Positions 42,590-51,652 of a DNA stretch of 64,000 nucleotides are shown here, in pieces. The position numbers and the translations under genes are program-made. Source of the stretch: Catellatospora tritici. Lineage in GTDB: Bacteria > Actinomycetota > Actinomycetes > Mycobacteriales > Micromonosporaceae. How positions within the stretch are numbered: the first letter of the stretch is position 1; every line of letters begins with the position of its first letter. The DNA is taken from assembly GCF_019083965.1 (NCBI RefSeq), contig NZ_JAHRCY010000020.1, positions 64,177 through 128,176 of the forward strand, written 5' to 3'. The notes beneath the pieces were generated by a model. The model made no database searches, had not been told where the DNA came from, and was given only the letters and a program-made list of their open reading frames with translations.

Positions 42590-43378
42590 TCAGAGGGTGG
42601 GGGTGTAGCCGCCGTCGATGGTCAGGTCGGTGCCGGTCAGGTTGGCGGCGCGGGGGCCGGCCAGGAAGGCGACCACGTCGGCGACCTCGTCCGGAGTGGT
42701 GAAGCGGCCGGTGGCGGCGGAGGCGGCCACCTGCTGTTTGACCTGGTCGGCGGAGACACCGGCGGCCTTGGCGAACTGGTCGGCGACGCCGCCGGAGTCC
42801 AGCCACAGCGGGGTCGCGACCGGGCCGGGGCTGACCGTGTTGACCCGGATGTTCTTCGGGCCGAGCTCCTTGGACAGGGCCTTGGAAAAGTTGGTCAGGG
42901 CCGCCTTCGACGCGGTGTAGTCGATGATCGTCGGATCCGGGTAGAACGCGTTGATCGAGCTCACCGTCACGATCGCGCCACCGCCCCGGGCAAGCAGATG
43001 CGGTACGGCGGCACGCGTCGCCCGTACCGCCGACATCAGGTTGATGTTGAATCCGGCGAGCCAGTCCTCGTCGGTGACGCTGGTGAACCCGCCCAGCCGC
43101 GGGAACACCGCGCCGACGTTGTTGACCAACACGTCCAGCCCGCCGTACGCCGACACCGCCGCCTCGACCAGCTCCCCCGGCCCGTCCGGCGTGCCCAGAT
43201 CCACCGGCAGCGCGGTCACCGCCCCGTCGGCGGTGAGCTCGGCCAGTTCGGCCGAGACGGTACGCGCCCCGGCGGCCACCCGCGCCCCCTGCGCCGTCAG
43301 CGCCCGGACCACGGCCAGCCCAATGCCCTTGCTCGCCCCGGTGACCACGGCGACCTTGCCCGCCAGCTCCTGCTCCAT
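42590..43378 (-). CDS. Short-chain dehydrogenase/reductase
   Basis: The 262-residue SDR has the NAD(P) motif TGASKGIG, NNVG strand, catalytic Ser in VTVSSINAFY, the active-site YTASK and the PGPVATPLW region. It would oxidise or reduce an alcohol/ketone; the substrate is unknown. I chose ATG 43378, which gives a standard N terminus (MEQELAGKVAVVTG). It does not belong to an obvious pathway here; the neighbours are a DinB-like protein and a flavoprotein. Confidence 0.9.
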   Translation of the reverse strand: MEQELAGKVAVVTGASKGIGLAVVRALTAQGARVAAGARTVSAELAELTADGAVTALPVDLGTPDGPGELVEAAVSAYGGLDVLVNNVGAVFPRLGGFTSVTDEDWLAGFNINLMSAVRATRAAVPHLLARGGGAIVTVSSINAFYPDPTIIDYTASKAALTNFSKALSKELGPKNIRVNTVSPGPVATPLWLDSGGVADQFAKAAGVSADQVKQQVAASAATGRFTTPDEVADVVAFLAGPRAANLTGTDLTIDGGYTPTL

Positions 43379-43429
43379 GGCGCTCAACGCTACGCGCGGA
43401 CCGGCGGCCGGGCCGGGGAAACACACAGG

Positions 43430-43936
43430 TCAGACGCCGGTGGTGCCGTCGACGAGTTCGCGCACCACGTCGAGGTGGCCGTTGTGCCGGGCGATCTCCT
43501 CGACCAGGTGGAACAGGATCCAGCGCAGGGTGACCGGGGCGCCGTTGCTGCGCATGCTGCGCTGCGACAGCGTGTCGAGGTCGGTGGCGGCGACCAGGGC
43601 GCGGTAGCGCTCGGACTGGGCGTCGTACTCGTCGAGCAGTTGGCCGATCGGGTGTTCGAGGGCGACGGTGAACTCGCGGTCGGGCTCCTCCTCGGTCCAC
43701 GGTCCGGCGTCCTCCTCACCCAGGAACACGACCTGGAACCAGGAGTACTCCACCCAGCGGACGTGGTTGACCAGCCCGGCGACCGTCATCAGCGGTGAGC
43801 CGGGCAGCGGCGCGGTGCGGGCCGCCTCTTCGGTGATGCCCTCGCACTTGGCCCGTACGGTGGCGCGGGCGTAGTCGAGGAACGTGGTCAGGGTGCTGCG
43901 CTCGTCCCAGCTGGACGGCAGATCGGTTCGCGTCAT
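43430..43936 (-). CDS. DinB-like/DUF664 four-helix protein
   Basis: The 168-residue protein matches the DinB_2/DUF664 family. It has a long helical N terminus (WDERSTLTTFLDYARATVRAKCEGI), LVNHVRWVEYSWF with metal-site His, and the C-terminal HLVEEIARHNGHLDVVREL block with further His ligands. Family members include thiol-S-transferases such as those using mycothiol or bacillithiol. The exact role is unknown. ATG 43948 is an alternative start. Confidence 0.88.
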   Translation of the reverse strand: MTRTDLPSSWDERSTLTTFLDYARATVRAKCEGITEEAARTAPLPGSPLMTVAGLVNHVRWVEYSWFQVVFLGEEDAGPWTEEEPDREFTVALEHPIGQLLDEYDAQSERYRALVAATDLDTLSQRSMRSNGAPVTLRWILFHLVEEIARHNGHLDVVRELVDGTTGV

Positions 43937-44031
43937 GGCGCCGATCATGCTGGGCCGGTCCGGCTCCTGTCGAACTCGTTACGCCGGGCCGCCGCTGGTG
44001 GCACGGCCGGGCGACGCGGTCGGAGTCAGCT

Positions 44032-44122
44032 GACGCGATCAGGCGACGCGGTCACGTGACGCGGTCACGTGACGCGGCCAGGCGACGCGGCCAGGCGACG
44101 CGGTCAGGCGACGCGGTCAGGC
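44032..44122. repeat. 13-bp tandem repeat, seven copies
   Basis: Seven units of the form GACGCGGTCAGGC run from 44032 to 44122. Variants come in identical adjacent pairs (GTCACGT twice, GCCAGGC twice, GTCAGGC twice), which suggests growth by pairwise duplication. The last unit contains the stop codon of the HAD gene at 44117. Confidence 0.88.
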
Positions 44123-44809
44123 GACGCCGATCGCGCGCAGCAGCGCGGCGGTGTCGGCCAGCGACTCGAGCACCGTGTGCGCGCCCGCGGCGTGCAGCTC
44201 GTCCGCGGTGGCGCCGCCGGTGGCCACGCCGATCGCGGTCACACCGTTGCGCAGGGCGCCCTCGATGTCGTGCGGGGTGTCGCCGATGACCACGATCCGG
44301 TCGCCGGACAGGGCCACCCCGTGCTTGCGCTCGGCGCGTTCGCGGGCCAGCCGCACCAGCACCGCCCGGACCGGGTCCTCGTCGCCGTACCCGCCGATGT
44401 CCAGGTCCATCGGGTCGAGCAGGTCGAACACGGCCAGCTTGATCCGCGCGGCGTCGCGGATGTTGCCGGTGACCACGGTCTGCACCACCCCCGGGACCTC
44501 CGCCAGCGCGGCGACCGCCGCCGCGGCCCCGGCCAGCACCACCCCGTGTTCGCGGATCCGCTCGCGCGCGGCCTCGGTGTGCGCGGCGAGCGTGTCCAGG
44601 AACAGGGCCACCAGCTGATCGTCGACCGGGTGGCCGTGCCCGGCCAGGGCGGCGGTGAAGAGGTAGTGGTCGGTGCGGCCGCCGAAGTCGGGCAGGCCGG
44701 GCGGTTCGGCGCCGACCACCTCCCGGTACGCCGCCAGGAAGATCGCCTTTCCGCCACCGCCCGCGTTGATCAGCGTCCGGTCGATGTCCCACAGCACCAG
44801 GCATTTCAC
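44117..44809 (-). CDS. HAD-superfamily phosphatase (phosphoglycolate-phosphatase-like)
   Basis: The 230-residue hydrolase has HAD motif I WDIDRTLIN (nucleophile Asp), motif II VVTGN, a motif III Lys/Arg region and motif IV VVIGDTPHDIEGA. A helical cap lies between motifs I and II, giving the Gph/PGMB subclass. It dephosphorylates a small metabolite, not defined by sequence. The stop codon lies inside the 13-bp repeat array. It diverges from the GNAT gene. Confidence 0.9.
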   Translation of the reverse strand: MKCLVLWDIDRTLINAGGGGKAIFLAAYREVVGAEPPGLPDFGGRTDHYLFTAALAGHGHPVDDQLVALFLDTLAAHTEAARERIREHGVVLAGAAAAVAALAEVPGVVQTVVTGNIRDAARIKLAVFDLLDPMDLDIGGYGDEDPVRAVLVRLARERAERKHGVALSGDRIVVIGDTPHDIEGALRNGVTAIGVATGGATADELHAAGAHTVLESLADTAALLRAIGVA

Positions 44810-44896
44810 GGTGTGAAGGCATCACACCGGCGCTCGCGCTGTCAAGCCGCGCGAACTCTGTGGCGCCGCTCGCGCACGCGACATAGGGTCGCGGGC

Positions 44897-45808
44897 ATGG
44901 TGAGCGTACGGGTGGCGACCGAGGCCGAGCAGCAGTCGTGGCGCGAGGACTGGCGCGAGCGGCTGCACCGCCATTTCGCCGGGTACGCCGATCCGGGCGC
45001 ACGGCACCAGATGGTGGAGCGGCGACTCGGGGCCCAGCAGCGCGCCGAGCCCGGCACGGTGCTCGTGGCCGAATCGGACGGACGCACCGTCGGGCACCTC
45101 GCCCTCGGCCGCTCGCCCAATGCCGACCCGTCCGAGGTGTTCGTCTTCGACCTACACGCCCCCGGCGGCGAACAGGTGGCCCGGTCGCTGTTCGACCACG
45201 CCCGGCGGTACGCCGCGGAGCAGGGGGTGCAGCGCCTCGGTGCGATCACCCCGACCGGCGACCCGGCCGTGGACGCGCTGCTGACGCACTACCCGCTGCG
45301 GGCGCAGCAGATGGTCAAGGACGTGTCCCTGCCGGTCGTGCTGCCCGACGGGCTCACCGGCCGCCCGATGGCCGCCGCGGAGTACGGCCCCTGGCTGGCA
45401 GGTGAGATCCGCGGCTACGCCGATGACATCACCGAGTCCGGTTCGGCCACCGCCGAGGCGGCCCTGGCGCGGTCGCAGCGCGAGTTCGCCGAGCTGCTGC
45501 CCGACGGGCTGGGCACGGCCGAGCACAGCCTGTGGACGCTGTGCGACGGCGAGCGGGCGGTGGCCCACATCTGGCTGCGGCACGGATACATGGCCGGGAT
45601 GGGCTACGTCTTCGGCGTCAACGTCCACGAGGGTGAGCGCGGCAAGGGGTACGGCCGCGCGGTGATGCTGCTCGGCGAGCGGGAGACCGCGGCCGCCGGA
45701 GACGCCCAGCTGGGGCTGAACGTCTTCGGCGCCAACACGGTCGCCCGCAACCTGTACGACAAGCTCGGCTACCAGGTCGTCGACCAGTTCCGCTCCGACG
45801 ACCTGTGA
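44897..45808 (+). CDS. GNAT-family acetyltransferase
   Basis: The 303-residue protein has a C-terminal GNAT domain with acetyl-CoA loop GYVFGVNVHEGERGKGYGRAVMLL (the R/Q-x-x-G-x-G/A type) and NVFGANTVARNLYDKLGYQVV. A degenerate N-terminal half (GTVLVAESDGRTVGHLALG) suggests a two-domain GNAT. The acceptor is unknown. Its end is seven bases from the convergent membrane-protein gene with no hairpin between. Confidence 0.87.
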   Translation: MVSVRVATEAEQQSWREDWRERLHRHFAGYADPGARHQMVERRLGAQQRAEPGTVLVAESDGRTVGHLALGRSPNADPSEVFVFDLHAPGGEQVARSLFDHARRYAAEQGVQRLGAITPTGDPAVDALLTHYPLRAQQMVKDVSLPVVLPDGLTGRPMAAAEYGPWLAGEIRGYADDITESGSATAEAALARSQREFAELLPDGLGTAEHSLWTLCDGERAVAHIWLRHGYMAGMGYVFGVNVHEGERGKGYGRAVMLLGERETAAAGDAQLGLNVFGANTVARNLYDKLGYQVVDQFRSDDL

Positions 45809-45815
45809 CCCGCCC

Positions 45816-47045
45816 TCACCGGCACCGCCACCGCACCGCGACCACGAGCACCCCGTCGCCCGGCATCGCCTGGTAACCGCCGACAGTTCGCCCGTCCGCG
45901 CTGATGCTCCGGAAGTCAGGCCGGTCGTACGGGTCGTCCCGCGCGCCGGGCAGGTCCGGCAGCGGCACCGTGCCCGACGGCGACACCAGCACGTTGTTGC
46001 CGAAGCCATCGGAGCCCACCGCCCAGCCGTCGGCGCCGAGCAGGCCGCCGCCATGGGGCATGCGCTGCAGCTGGAGCTGCGATGTGCGCCGCTCCCACCG
46101 GGCCAGCCGGATCACCCCGTCCGCGCCCGCACCGGCGTAGACCAGCGCCGTGACGAAGTCGTCCCCGAGCTGTGGATCGCCGATCCTGGCCACCGGCCTG
46201 TCGGCGATCTCGTCCGGCAACTCCAGCACCCGCTCCGTGCCGTCGGGCAGCAGCAAGACCGGTTGGTCAGGCAGGGTGGACACCTCCCCGTTCCGCTCCG
46301 TCACCGGTCCGGCGATGGAGTTGCGCAGCACCCCCACGATCGTTCCGTCCTCAGCGAGCCCGGTGACGTCCAGGGGCACCCCGCTGATCGAGGTCAGCCG
46401 CTGCGGGGCGGCGTAGGGCGGTCGCCAGACGACGGCGTGGCCGCCGGAGGCGCCCACGATGACTCCCGCGGTGTTGACCGCGGTGATGACCGGGTCCTGC
46501 CCCACCAGCCGGGTCATCCGGCCGTCCCGGTACAGCCAGGCCGCCTTGGTGTCGCCCTGGAAGGCGGTGATCACGCCGGTGCCGTCGGTGGCGATCGCGT
46601 CGAACCTCGCGTCCGCGCCCGGCTCGCGGATCGCGCGCACCCTGCCGTCGTCCCAGATCAGCAGACGCGGGCGGCCGTCACCCGGATACGCCCGCCCGGC
46701 GAGCAACCGGCCGGTCGGATCGCCCGCCGTGAGCACGCTCTTGGCTGGATAGCCCTCGGGCATGGGCAGTTGCTCCGGCTCGCACGTGTTCAGCACCGGC
46801 TTCGGTGCGGGCGAGGAGGTGGCCGAGGCCGACGGTGTCGGCGTGGCCGGGTCGGGCTTCGGGTTCACCCCCAGGTGCACCGTCAGCAGTACCGCGACGG
46901 CGGCGACGGCCGCCGCGCCGGCGCTCGACCCGGCGACGCGACGCCGCAGCGTACGCTGCCGCCGTCGGGCCCGGATCCCGTCCAACACCTCGTAGCGGGG
47001 CGCCTCGGCCGCGATGCCGCCGAGCAGTTCCCTCAGCTCGCTCAT
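45816..47045 (-). CDS. Single-pass membrane protein with extracytoplasmic repeat domain; possible anti-sigma factor
   Basis: The 409-residue protein has about 35 cytosolic residues (MSELRELLGGIAAEAPRYEVLDGIRARRRQ) and one membrane helix (SSAGAAAVAAVAVLLTVHLGV). A Pro/Ser/Ala linker and about 320 extracytoplasmic residues follow. The outer part has beta repeats with VVG/IVG strands and DG turns (GVIVGASGGHAVVW, GTIVGVLRNS, RTVGGYQAM), like a propeller. No known anti-sigma domain is recognised. Its ATG overlaps the sigma gene stop as ATGA, which supports a sigma-control role by inference. Confidence 0.82.
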   Translation of the reverse strand: MSELRELLGGIAAEAPRYEVLDGIRARRRQRTLRRRVAGSSAGAAAVAAVAVLLTVHLGVNPKPDPATPTPSASATSSPAPKPVLNTCEPEQLPMPEGYPAKSVLTAGDPTGRLLAGRAYPGDGRPRLLIWDDGRVRAIREPGADARFDAIATDGTGVITAFQGDTKAAWLYRDGRMTRLVGQDPVITAVNTAGVIVGASGGHAVVWRPPYAAPQRLTSISGVPLDVTGLAEDGTIVGVLRNSIAGPVTERNGEVSTLPDQPVLLLPDGTERVLELPDEIADRPVARIGDPQLGDDFVTALVYAGAGADGVIRLARWERRTSQLQLQRMPHGGGLLGADGWAVGSDGFGNNVLVSPSGTVPLPDLPGARDDPYDRPDFRSISADGRTVGGYQAMPGDGVLVVAVRWRCR

Positions 47046-47560
47046 GCCCACGCCTCCCGTGCCCGGCCGACCAGCACACGCAGCTCCGGCGCCACCTCGC
47101 GCAGGCGGGCCAGCGCCGCCGAAGACTGACTCTTGACCGTGCCGATCGAGACCCCGAGCGCCTCGGCGGCGTCGGCTTCGGACAGGTCCTCGAAGTAGCG
47201 CAGCACGATGACAGCGCGCTGCTTGCGGGTCAACTTCGCCAGCGCCTGGCGCAGCAGCAGCCTGCGGACGGTGTCGGCGGCGTGGTCTCGCACCGCTCCG
47301 GGCTCGGGCAGGGTGTCGGTGCTGCGCTCGCGGCGCAGGTGGTGGCTGCGCCGCCAGATCGAGACGTGCTCGTGGTACATGATCTTCCGCAGGTACGCGT
47401 CGGGGGTCTCCACCCTCACCCTGCGCCACTGCAGAGACAGTTTGAACAGGGCGTTCTGCAGCAGGTCCTCGGCCGCGTGATGGTCGCCCGTCAGCAGGAA
47501 CGCCACCCGTGACCACCGGGCGAGCCCCGCGTGAACGAACTCCTCGAACTCCTCGTCCAC
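47042..47560 (-). CDS. SigE-family ECF RNA polymerase sigma factor
   Basis: The 172-residue sigma factor has region 2 (FEEFVHAGLARWSRVAFLLTGDHHAAEDLLQNALFKL) and region 4 (LPRKQRAVIVLRYFEDLSEADAA-type, with VSIGTVKSQSSAALARL as DNA-binding helix). It matches the SigE-family sigma-70 group common in actinomycetes. GGAGG precedes the GTG. Translation is coupled to the downstream membrane protein. Confidence 0.93.
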   Translation of the reverse strand: MDEEFEEFVHAGLARWSRVAFLLTGDHHAAEDLLQNALFKLSLQWRRVRVETPDAYLRKIMYHEHVSIWRRSHHLRRERSTDTLPEPGAVRDHAADTVRRLLLRQALAKLTRKQRAVIVLRYFEDLSEADAAEALGVSIGTVKSQSSAALARLREVAPELRVLVGRAREAWA

Positions 47561-47607
47561 TCCCGCCTCCCTTCGCCGATCGTCCGGTTGCCGCTCCCTA
47601 GACGACA

Positions 47608-47636
47608 GCCCCCGCCCCGATGGTTGGGGCGGGGGC
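47608..47636. terminator. Rho-independent-like hairpin after the acyl-CoA ligase
   Basis: GCCCCCGCCCC and its complement form a perfect 11-bp stem with a 7-base loop. On the minus strand it follows the end of the acyl-CoA ligase operon and precedes the sigma gene. Confidence 0.75.
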
Positions 47637-47657
47637 CGAGTCTTCCGTATGACGGGG

Positions 47658-49211
47658 TCAGGCGGTGCCGGTCTCCGCGGCGACGATGCGGCGCAGCTCG
47701 CGCTTGAGCACCTTGAGGCTGGGCCCCATGGGCAGTTCGGCGACGAACCGGAACCGGCGCGGGTACTTGTGTCGCCCCAGCCGCTCGCGGGACCACTCGG
47801 TCAGCTCGGCCTCGGTCGGCGCGGTCTGCGCCGGGTCGAGCACGAGCACCGCGCAGATCTCCTCGCCGTGCAGCTCGTCGGGCACGCCGATCACCGACAC
47901 CTGCGCGATGGCCGGGTGCCGGGCCAGCACCTCCTCGACCTCGCGCGGGTACACGTTGAAGCCGCCCCGGATGATCAGGTCCTTCTTGCGGTCGACGATG
48001 GTGATGAACCCCTCGGCGTCCTTGGTGCCCAGGTCACCGGTGCGGAACCAGCCATCGACGACGGCCTGCGCGGTGGCCTCGGGCCGGTTGAGGTAGCCCG
48101 CGAACACGTTGTGCCCCCGGATCACGATCTCGCCGAGCTCGCAGTCGGGCAGCAGTTCGACGCGGTCGTCCACGTCGGCGCGGGCGATCTCGGTCTCGAC
48201 GCCCCAGACGGTGTGGCCGACGGTGCCGGGGCGCACGCCGAAGTGCGGCTGGTTGGTGGTGGCGGTGGGCGAGGTCTCCGACAGGCCGTAGCCCTCGTAC
48301 ACGGTGGTGTCGAAGGCGGCGCTGAACCGTTCGAGCGCCGCGACCGGCAGCGACGCGCCGCCGGAGATGCACAGGCGCAGCTTGGGCAGGTCGTCGCGGC
48401 CGGCGGCGGCTTCGAGCAGCCCCAGATACATCGTCGGTACGCCGTGGAAGACGTCCACCTTCTCCCGCAGCATCAGGTCGATCGCCGCCGCGCCGGTGAA
48501 CCGGGCCAGCAGCACCAGCGTGGCCCCGAGCCGGAACGCGCCGTTCATGCCGACGGTCTGCCCGAACGTGTGGAACAGCGGCAGGCAGCCGAGCACCACG
48601 TCGGTGGGGCGGGCGTCATTGCAGTCGAACACGTTGACCACGGTGTTCATCACCAGGTTGAGGTGCGTCAGCACCGCGCCCTTGGGCTCGCCCGTGGTCC
48701 CGCTGGTGTAGAGGATCACCGCCGGGTCGGTCGGCCCGGTCGACTCGTATGACCGCAGCGGCGGCACGCCCGCGCTGAGGTCCTCCAGCCGGGGCGGCAC
48801 CGCGCCCCCGTCGGGCCGGGGTCCGACGCTGACCAGCGGGACGCCCGCCTCGGCGGCGGCCGGGGCACCGAGCGGCAGCAGCGCGCTGTGGCATACCAGC
48901 ACCTTCGCCCCGCTGTCGCGCAGCACGTACGCCGCCTCCGGCGCGGTGAGCAGCAGGTGTACCGGCACCACCACGGCACCGGCGGCCAGCGCCCCGTAGT
49001 AGGCGCGCGGGAACTCGATCGTGTTCGGCGCGATCAGGGCCACCACGTCGCCCTTGCGTACGCCCAGTTCGCGCAGGGCCGCCGCGTACGACAGGGCCTG
49101 CTGCCACAGGTCGGTGTAGCTGACCCGCAGGTCGCCGTCGACGACGGCGGTCTTGTCGCGGTGTCGCCGCGCGCCCTCGGCCAGGACGGCGGCCAAAGAC
49201 AGGCTGCTCAC
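47658..49211 (-). CDS. Acyl-CoA ligase (AMP-forming)
   Basis: The 517-residue adenylate-forming enzyme activates a carboxylic acid to its CoA ester. Motifs are YTSGTTGEPKGAVLTH (P-loop), GYGLSETSPTATTN, WFRTGDLG, DRKKDLIIRGGFNVYPREVE and the catalytic Lys near the C terminus (LKVLKREL). GTG 49211 overlaps the maoC stop as GTGA. It closes a four-gene run (SDR, acyl-CoA dehydrogenase, MaoC, ligase). The substrate is unknown. Confidence 0.93.
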   Translation of the reverse strand: MSSLSLAAVLAEGARRHRDKTAVVDGDLRVSYTDLWQQALSYAAALRELGVRKGDVVALIAPNTIEFPRAYYGALAAGAVVVPVHLLLTAPEAAYVLRDSGAKVLVCHSALLPLGAPAAAEAGVPLVSVGPRPDGGAVPPRLEDLSAGVPPLRSYESTGPTDPAVILYTSGTTGEPKGAVLTHLNLVMNTVVNVFDCNDARPTDVVLGCLPLFHTFGQTVGMNGAFRLGATLVLLARFTGAAAIDLMLREKVDVFHGVPTMYLGLLEAAAGRDDLPKLRLCISGGASLPVAALERFSAAFDTTVYEGYGLSETSPTATTNQPHFGVRPGTVGHTVWGVETEIARADVDDRVELLPDCELGEIVIRGHNVFAGYLNRPEATAQAVVDGWFRTGDLGTKDAEGFITIVDRKKDLIIRGGFNVYPREVEEVLARHPAIAQVSVIGVPDELHGEEICAVLVLDPAQTAPTEAELTEWSRERLGRHKYPRRFRFVAELPMGPSLKVLKRELRRIVAAETGTA

Positions 49212-49675
49212 GGCTGCTCCTCGGGGTAGTACACGCGGCTGACGGTCTCGGCGACGCAGGCGGGCTTGTCGCTGTCGTCGGTGCGTACGGTGGCCTGGGC
49301 GACCAGCTGCACCCCGCCGGGCACCGGCTCGACCGACACGATCTGCACGGTGAGCCGCACCTTCGCGCCGACCCGCACCGGCGCGGCGAACCGCACCCGG
49401 TTGAGCCCGTAGTTGACGCCCATGCTGGCGCCGTCGAACCGGTACAGGTCCCGCACCAGCAGCGGCAGCAGCGACAGGGTCAGGTACCCGTGCGCGACCG
49501 TGCCGCCGAACGGGCCCGCCGCCGCCCGCTCCGGGTCGGTGTGGATCCACTGGTCGTCGCCGGTGGCGTCGGCGAACGCGTCGACGCGGCCCTGCTCGAT
49601 CTGGTGCCACGGGCCGGGGCCGATGACCTGGCCGACGGCGGCGGCCAGTTCCTGCGGGGAGTGGAAGACTCTCAT
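49208..49675 (-). CDS. MaoC-family enoyl-CoA hydratase
   Basis: The 155-residue single hot-dog protein hydrates an enoyl-CoA. It has the MaoC signature: Asp and His in DATGDDQWIHTDPERA, followed by GPFGGTVAHGYLTLSLLP and NYGLNRVRFAAPV. ATG 49675 overlaps the upstream dehydrogenase stop and its own stop overlaps the ligase start, so the enzymes are co-translated. Confidence 0.93.
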   Translation of the reverse strand: MRVFHSPQELAAAVGQVIGPGPWHQIEQGRVDAFADATGDDQWIHTDPERAAAGPFGGTVAHGYLTLSLLPLLVRDLYRFDGASMGVNYGLNRVRFAAPVRVGAKVRLTVQIVSVEPVPGGVQLVAQATVRTDDSDKPACVAETVSRVYYPEEQP

Positions 49676-50844
49676 GCCAGGTGACCTCCGATCTTGGTGT
49701 ACCCGCGCAGCAGGTCGCGGGCGATGATGAGCCGCTGCATCTCGTCGGTGCCCTCGTAGATGCGCAGCAGGCGCACCTGGCGGTACCAGCGCTCGACGGG
49801 CAGCTCGCGGGTGTAGCCCATCCCCCCGTGGATCTGCATGACGCTGTCGACCAGCTTGTTGATCATCGCGGCGCCGTAGAGCTTCGCCATCGACGACGCG
49901 TGCCGGGGGTCCAGGCCCTGGTCGACGGTCCAGGCCGCCCGCAGGATCAGCCAGCGCGCCGCCTCCAGCTCGGTCTCGGCGTCGGCGAGCATCCACTGGA
50001 TCGCCTGGTTCTCGCCGATCTTCTTCCCGAACGTCTCGCGGGTGTTGGCGTAGTCGACCGCCATCCGCAGCGCGCGCTCGCCGATGCCGACCGCGTGCGA
50101 GGGGATGATGTAGCGGCCCTTGCCGATCCACTTCATGCCCAGCTCGAAGCCCTGGCCGACCTCGCCGAGGATGTTGCGGTGCGGCACCCGCACGTCCGCG
50201 AAGACCAGCGAGGCCGGGCCGCCCTCACCCATGGTGGCGATGAACTCCGAGCGCCAGCCCATGGCCCGGTCCACCAGGAACGCCGTGGTGCCGCCGCCGC
50301 GTACCCCCTTGTCCCGGTCCGTCACCGCGACCACGATGGCGAAGTCGGCGTCGTTGCCGTTGGTGATGAACGTCTTCTCGCCGTTGAGCACCCAGTCCTC
50401 GCCGTCGCGACGCGCGCTCAGCTTGATGTTCGCCGCGTCCGACCCGGCACCGGGTTCGGTGATCGCGAAACAGGAGATCCGTTGCCCCTCGATCGTCGGG
50501 ACGAGGAACTCCTCCCGCTGTGCCGCGTCGGCGTGAAACAGGATGTTGTCGGCCTCGCCGCCGAACCGGAACGGCACCAGGGTGTGCCCGATCTCGGTCC
50601 AGACCAGTGACTGGAGCACGGCGGGCAGGTCCATCCCGCCGTACTCGGCGGGGGTGGCCAGGCCCCAGAAGCCGAACGCGCGCGCCTTGGCCTGCAACTC
50701 GCGCAGCTCGTCGCGGCGCAGGCCGGGCTCATGCGCCCGTTCGCGGCGCAGCAGCTCCGCCTCCAGCGGCACGACCTCCTTGCGGATGAACGCGCGCGCC
50801 GTGTCACGGATGGCGCGCTCCTCGTCGGTGAGGGAGAAGTCCAC
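49672..50844 (-). CDS. Acyl-CoA dehydrogenase
   Basis: The 390-residue flavoenzyme introduces a 2,3-double bond in an acyl-CoA. It has the three-domain fold with CFAITEPGAGSDAANIK, WVLNGEKTFITNG, the FAD loop RETFGKKIGENQAIQW, MQIHGGMGYTRELPVERWYRQVR and the end RIYEGTDEMQRLIIARDLL. AAAGGA precedes GTG 50844. It lies between the SDR and MaoC genes in a beta-oxidation-like operon. Confidence 0.94.
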   Translation of the reverse strand: MDFSLTDEERAIRDTARAFIRKEVVPLEAELLRRERAHEPGLRRDELRELQAKARAFGFWGLATPAEYGGMDLPAVLQSLVWTEIGHTLVPFRFGGEADNILFHADAAQREEFLVPTIEGQRISCFAITEPGAGSDAANIKLSARRDGEDWVLNGEKTFITNGNDADFAIVVAVTDRDKGVRGGGTTAFLVDRAMGWRSEFIATMGEGGPASLVFADVRVPHRNILGEVGQGFELGMKWIGKGRYIIPSHAVGIGERALRMAVDYANTRETFGKKIGENQAIQWMLADAETELEAARWLILRAAWTVDQGLDPRHASSMAKLYGAAMINKLVDSVMQIHGGMGYTRELPVERWYRQVRLLRIYEGTDEMQRLIIARDLLRGYTKIGGHLA

Positions 50845-50861
50845 GGTGGTCCTTTCGGGGG

Positions 50862-51614
50862 TTAGCGGGCGCCGCCGTTGACGTACAGGGTCTGGCCGGT
50901 GACGAAGGACGAGTCGTCGCTGCTCAGGAACGCGACCACGGAGGCGATCTCCTCGGGCTGGGCGACCCGGCGCAGCGGGGTGTGCTCCGAGGCCCACGCC
51001 TGGTGCGCCTCCGGCGTCGAGCCGACGCGCTGGGCGGTGGCGGCGGTCATCGCGGTGGCGACGTACCCGGGGGCGACGGCGTTGACGGTGACGTTGTACG
51101 GGCCCAGCTCGATGGCGAGCGTGGCGGTGAGGCCCTGCACCCCGGCCTTGGCGGCGGCATAGTTGACCTGGCCCCGGTTGCCCAGCGCGGACCGGCTGCT
51201 CAGGTTGACGATCTTGCCGTACTTCGCCGCCACCATGTGCTGCTGCGCCGCCTGGCAGCACAGGAACATGCTGGTCAGGTTGGTCTGCAGCACCGCGTTC
51301 CAGTCCGTGTAGCTCATCTTGAACAGCAGGTCGTCCCGCGTGATCCCGGCATTGTTCACCAGGATGTCCAGGCGCCCGAAGGTCTCCACGACCCGCTCGG
51401 TCATCGCCCGCACCGCCGCCTCGTCGGTGACGTCACACGCGACCCCGATCGCCCCCGCCCCGATCTCGGCCGCCGTCGCCTCGGCCCGCTCCCCGCTCAG
51501 ATCCACCACGGCGACCTTGGCCCCCTCGGCGGCCAGCCGCCGGGCCGTGGCCGCCCCGATGCCCTGCGCGGCGCCGGTTACCACGGCCACCCGTCCACTG
51601 AAGCGTGCGTTCAT
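50862..51614 (-). CDS. Short-chain dehydrogenase (FabG/3-hydroxyacyl-CoA dehydrogenase-like)
   Basis: The 250-residue SDR has TGAAQGIGAATAR, NNAGITRDDLLFKM, active Ser and Tyr in LSSRSALGNRGQVNYAAAKAG, and PGYVATAMT. In this operon it most likely oxidises the 3-hydroxyacyl-CoA made by the MaoC hydratase, though a FabG-like reductive role is possible. It is the first gene of the leftward run, 17 nt from the dehydrogenase. Confidence 0.92.
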   Translation of the reverse strand: MNARFSGRVAVVTGAAQGIGAATARRLAAEGAKVAVVDLSGERAEATAAEIGAGAIGVACDVTDEAAVRAMTERVVETFGRLDILVNNAGITRDDLLFKMSYTDWNAVLQTNLTSMFLCCQAAQQHMVAAKYGKIVNLSSRSALGNRGQVNYAAAKAGVQGLTATLAIELGPYNVTVNAVAPGYVATAMTAATAQRVGSTPEAHQAWASEHTPLRRVAQPEEIASVVAFLSSDDSSFVTGQTLYVNGGAR

Positions 51615-51652
51615 TGCTCTCGTTCCTCCCAGCTAGGGGTTGGCTCCGCCGG

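Noticed and set aside
44032..44122. 13-bp array as a CRISPR or replication iteron
   Set aside because: The repeats are too short and contiguous for CRISPR, and no replication initiator or AT-rich melting region is nearby.
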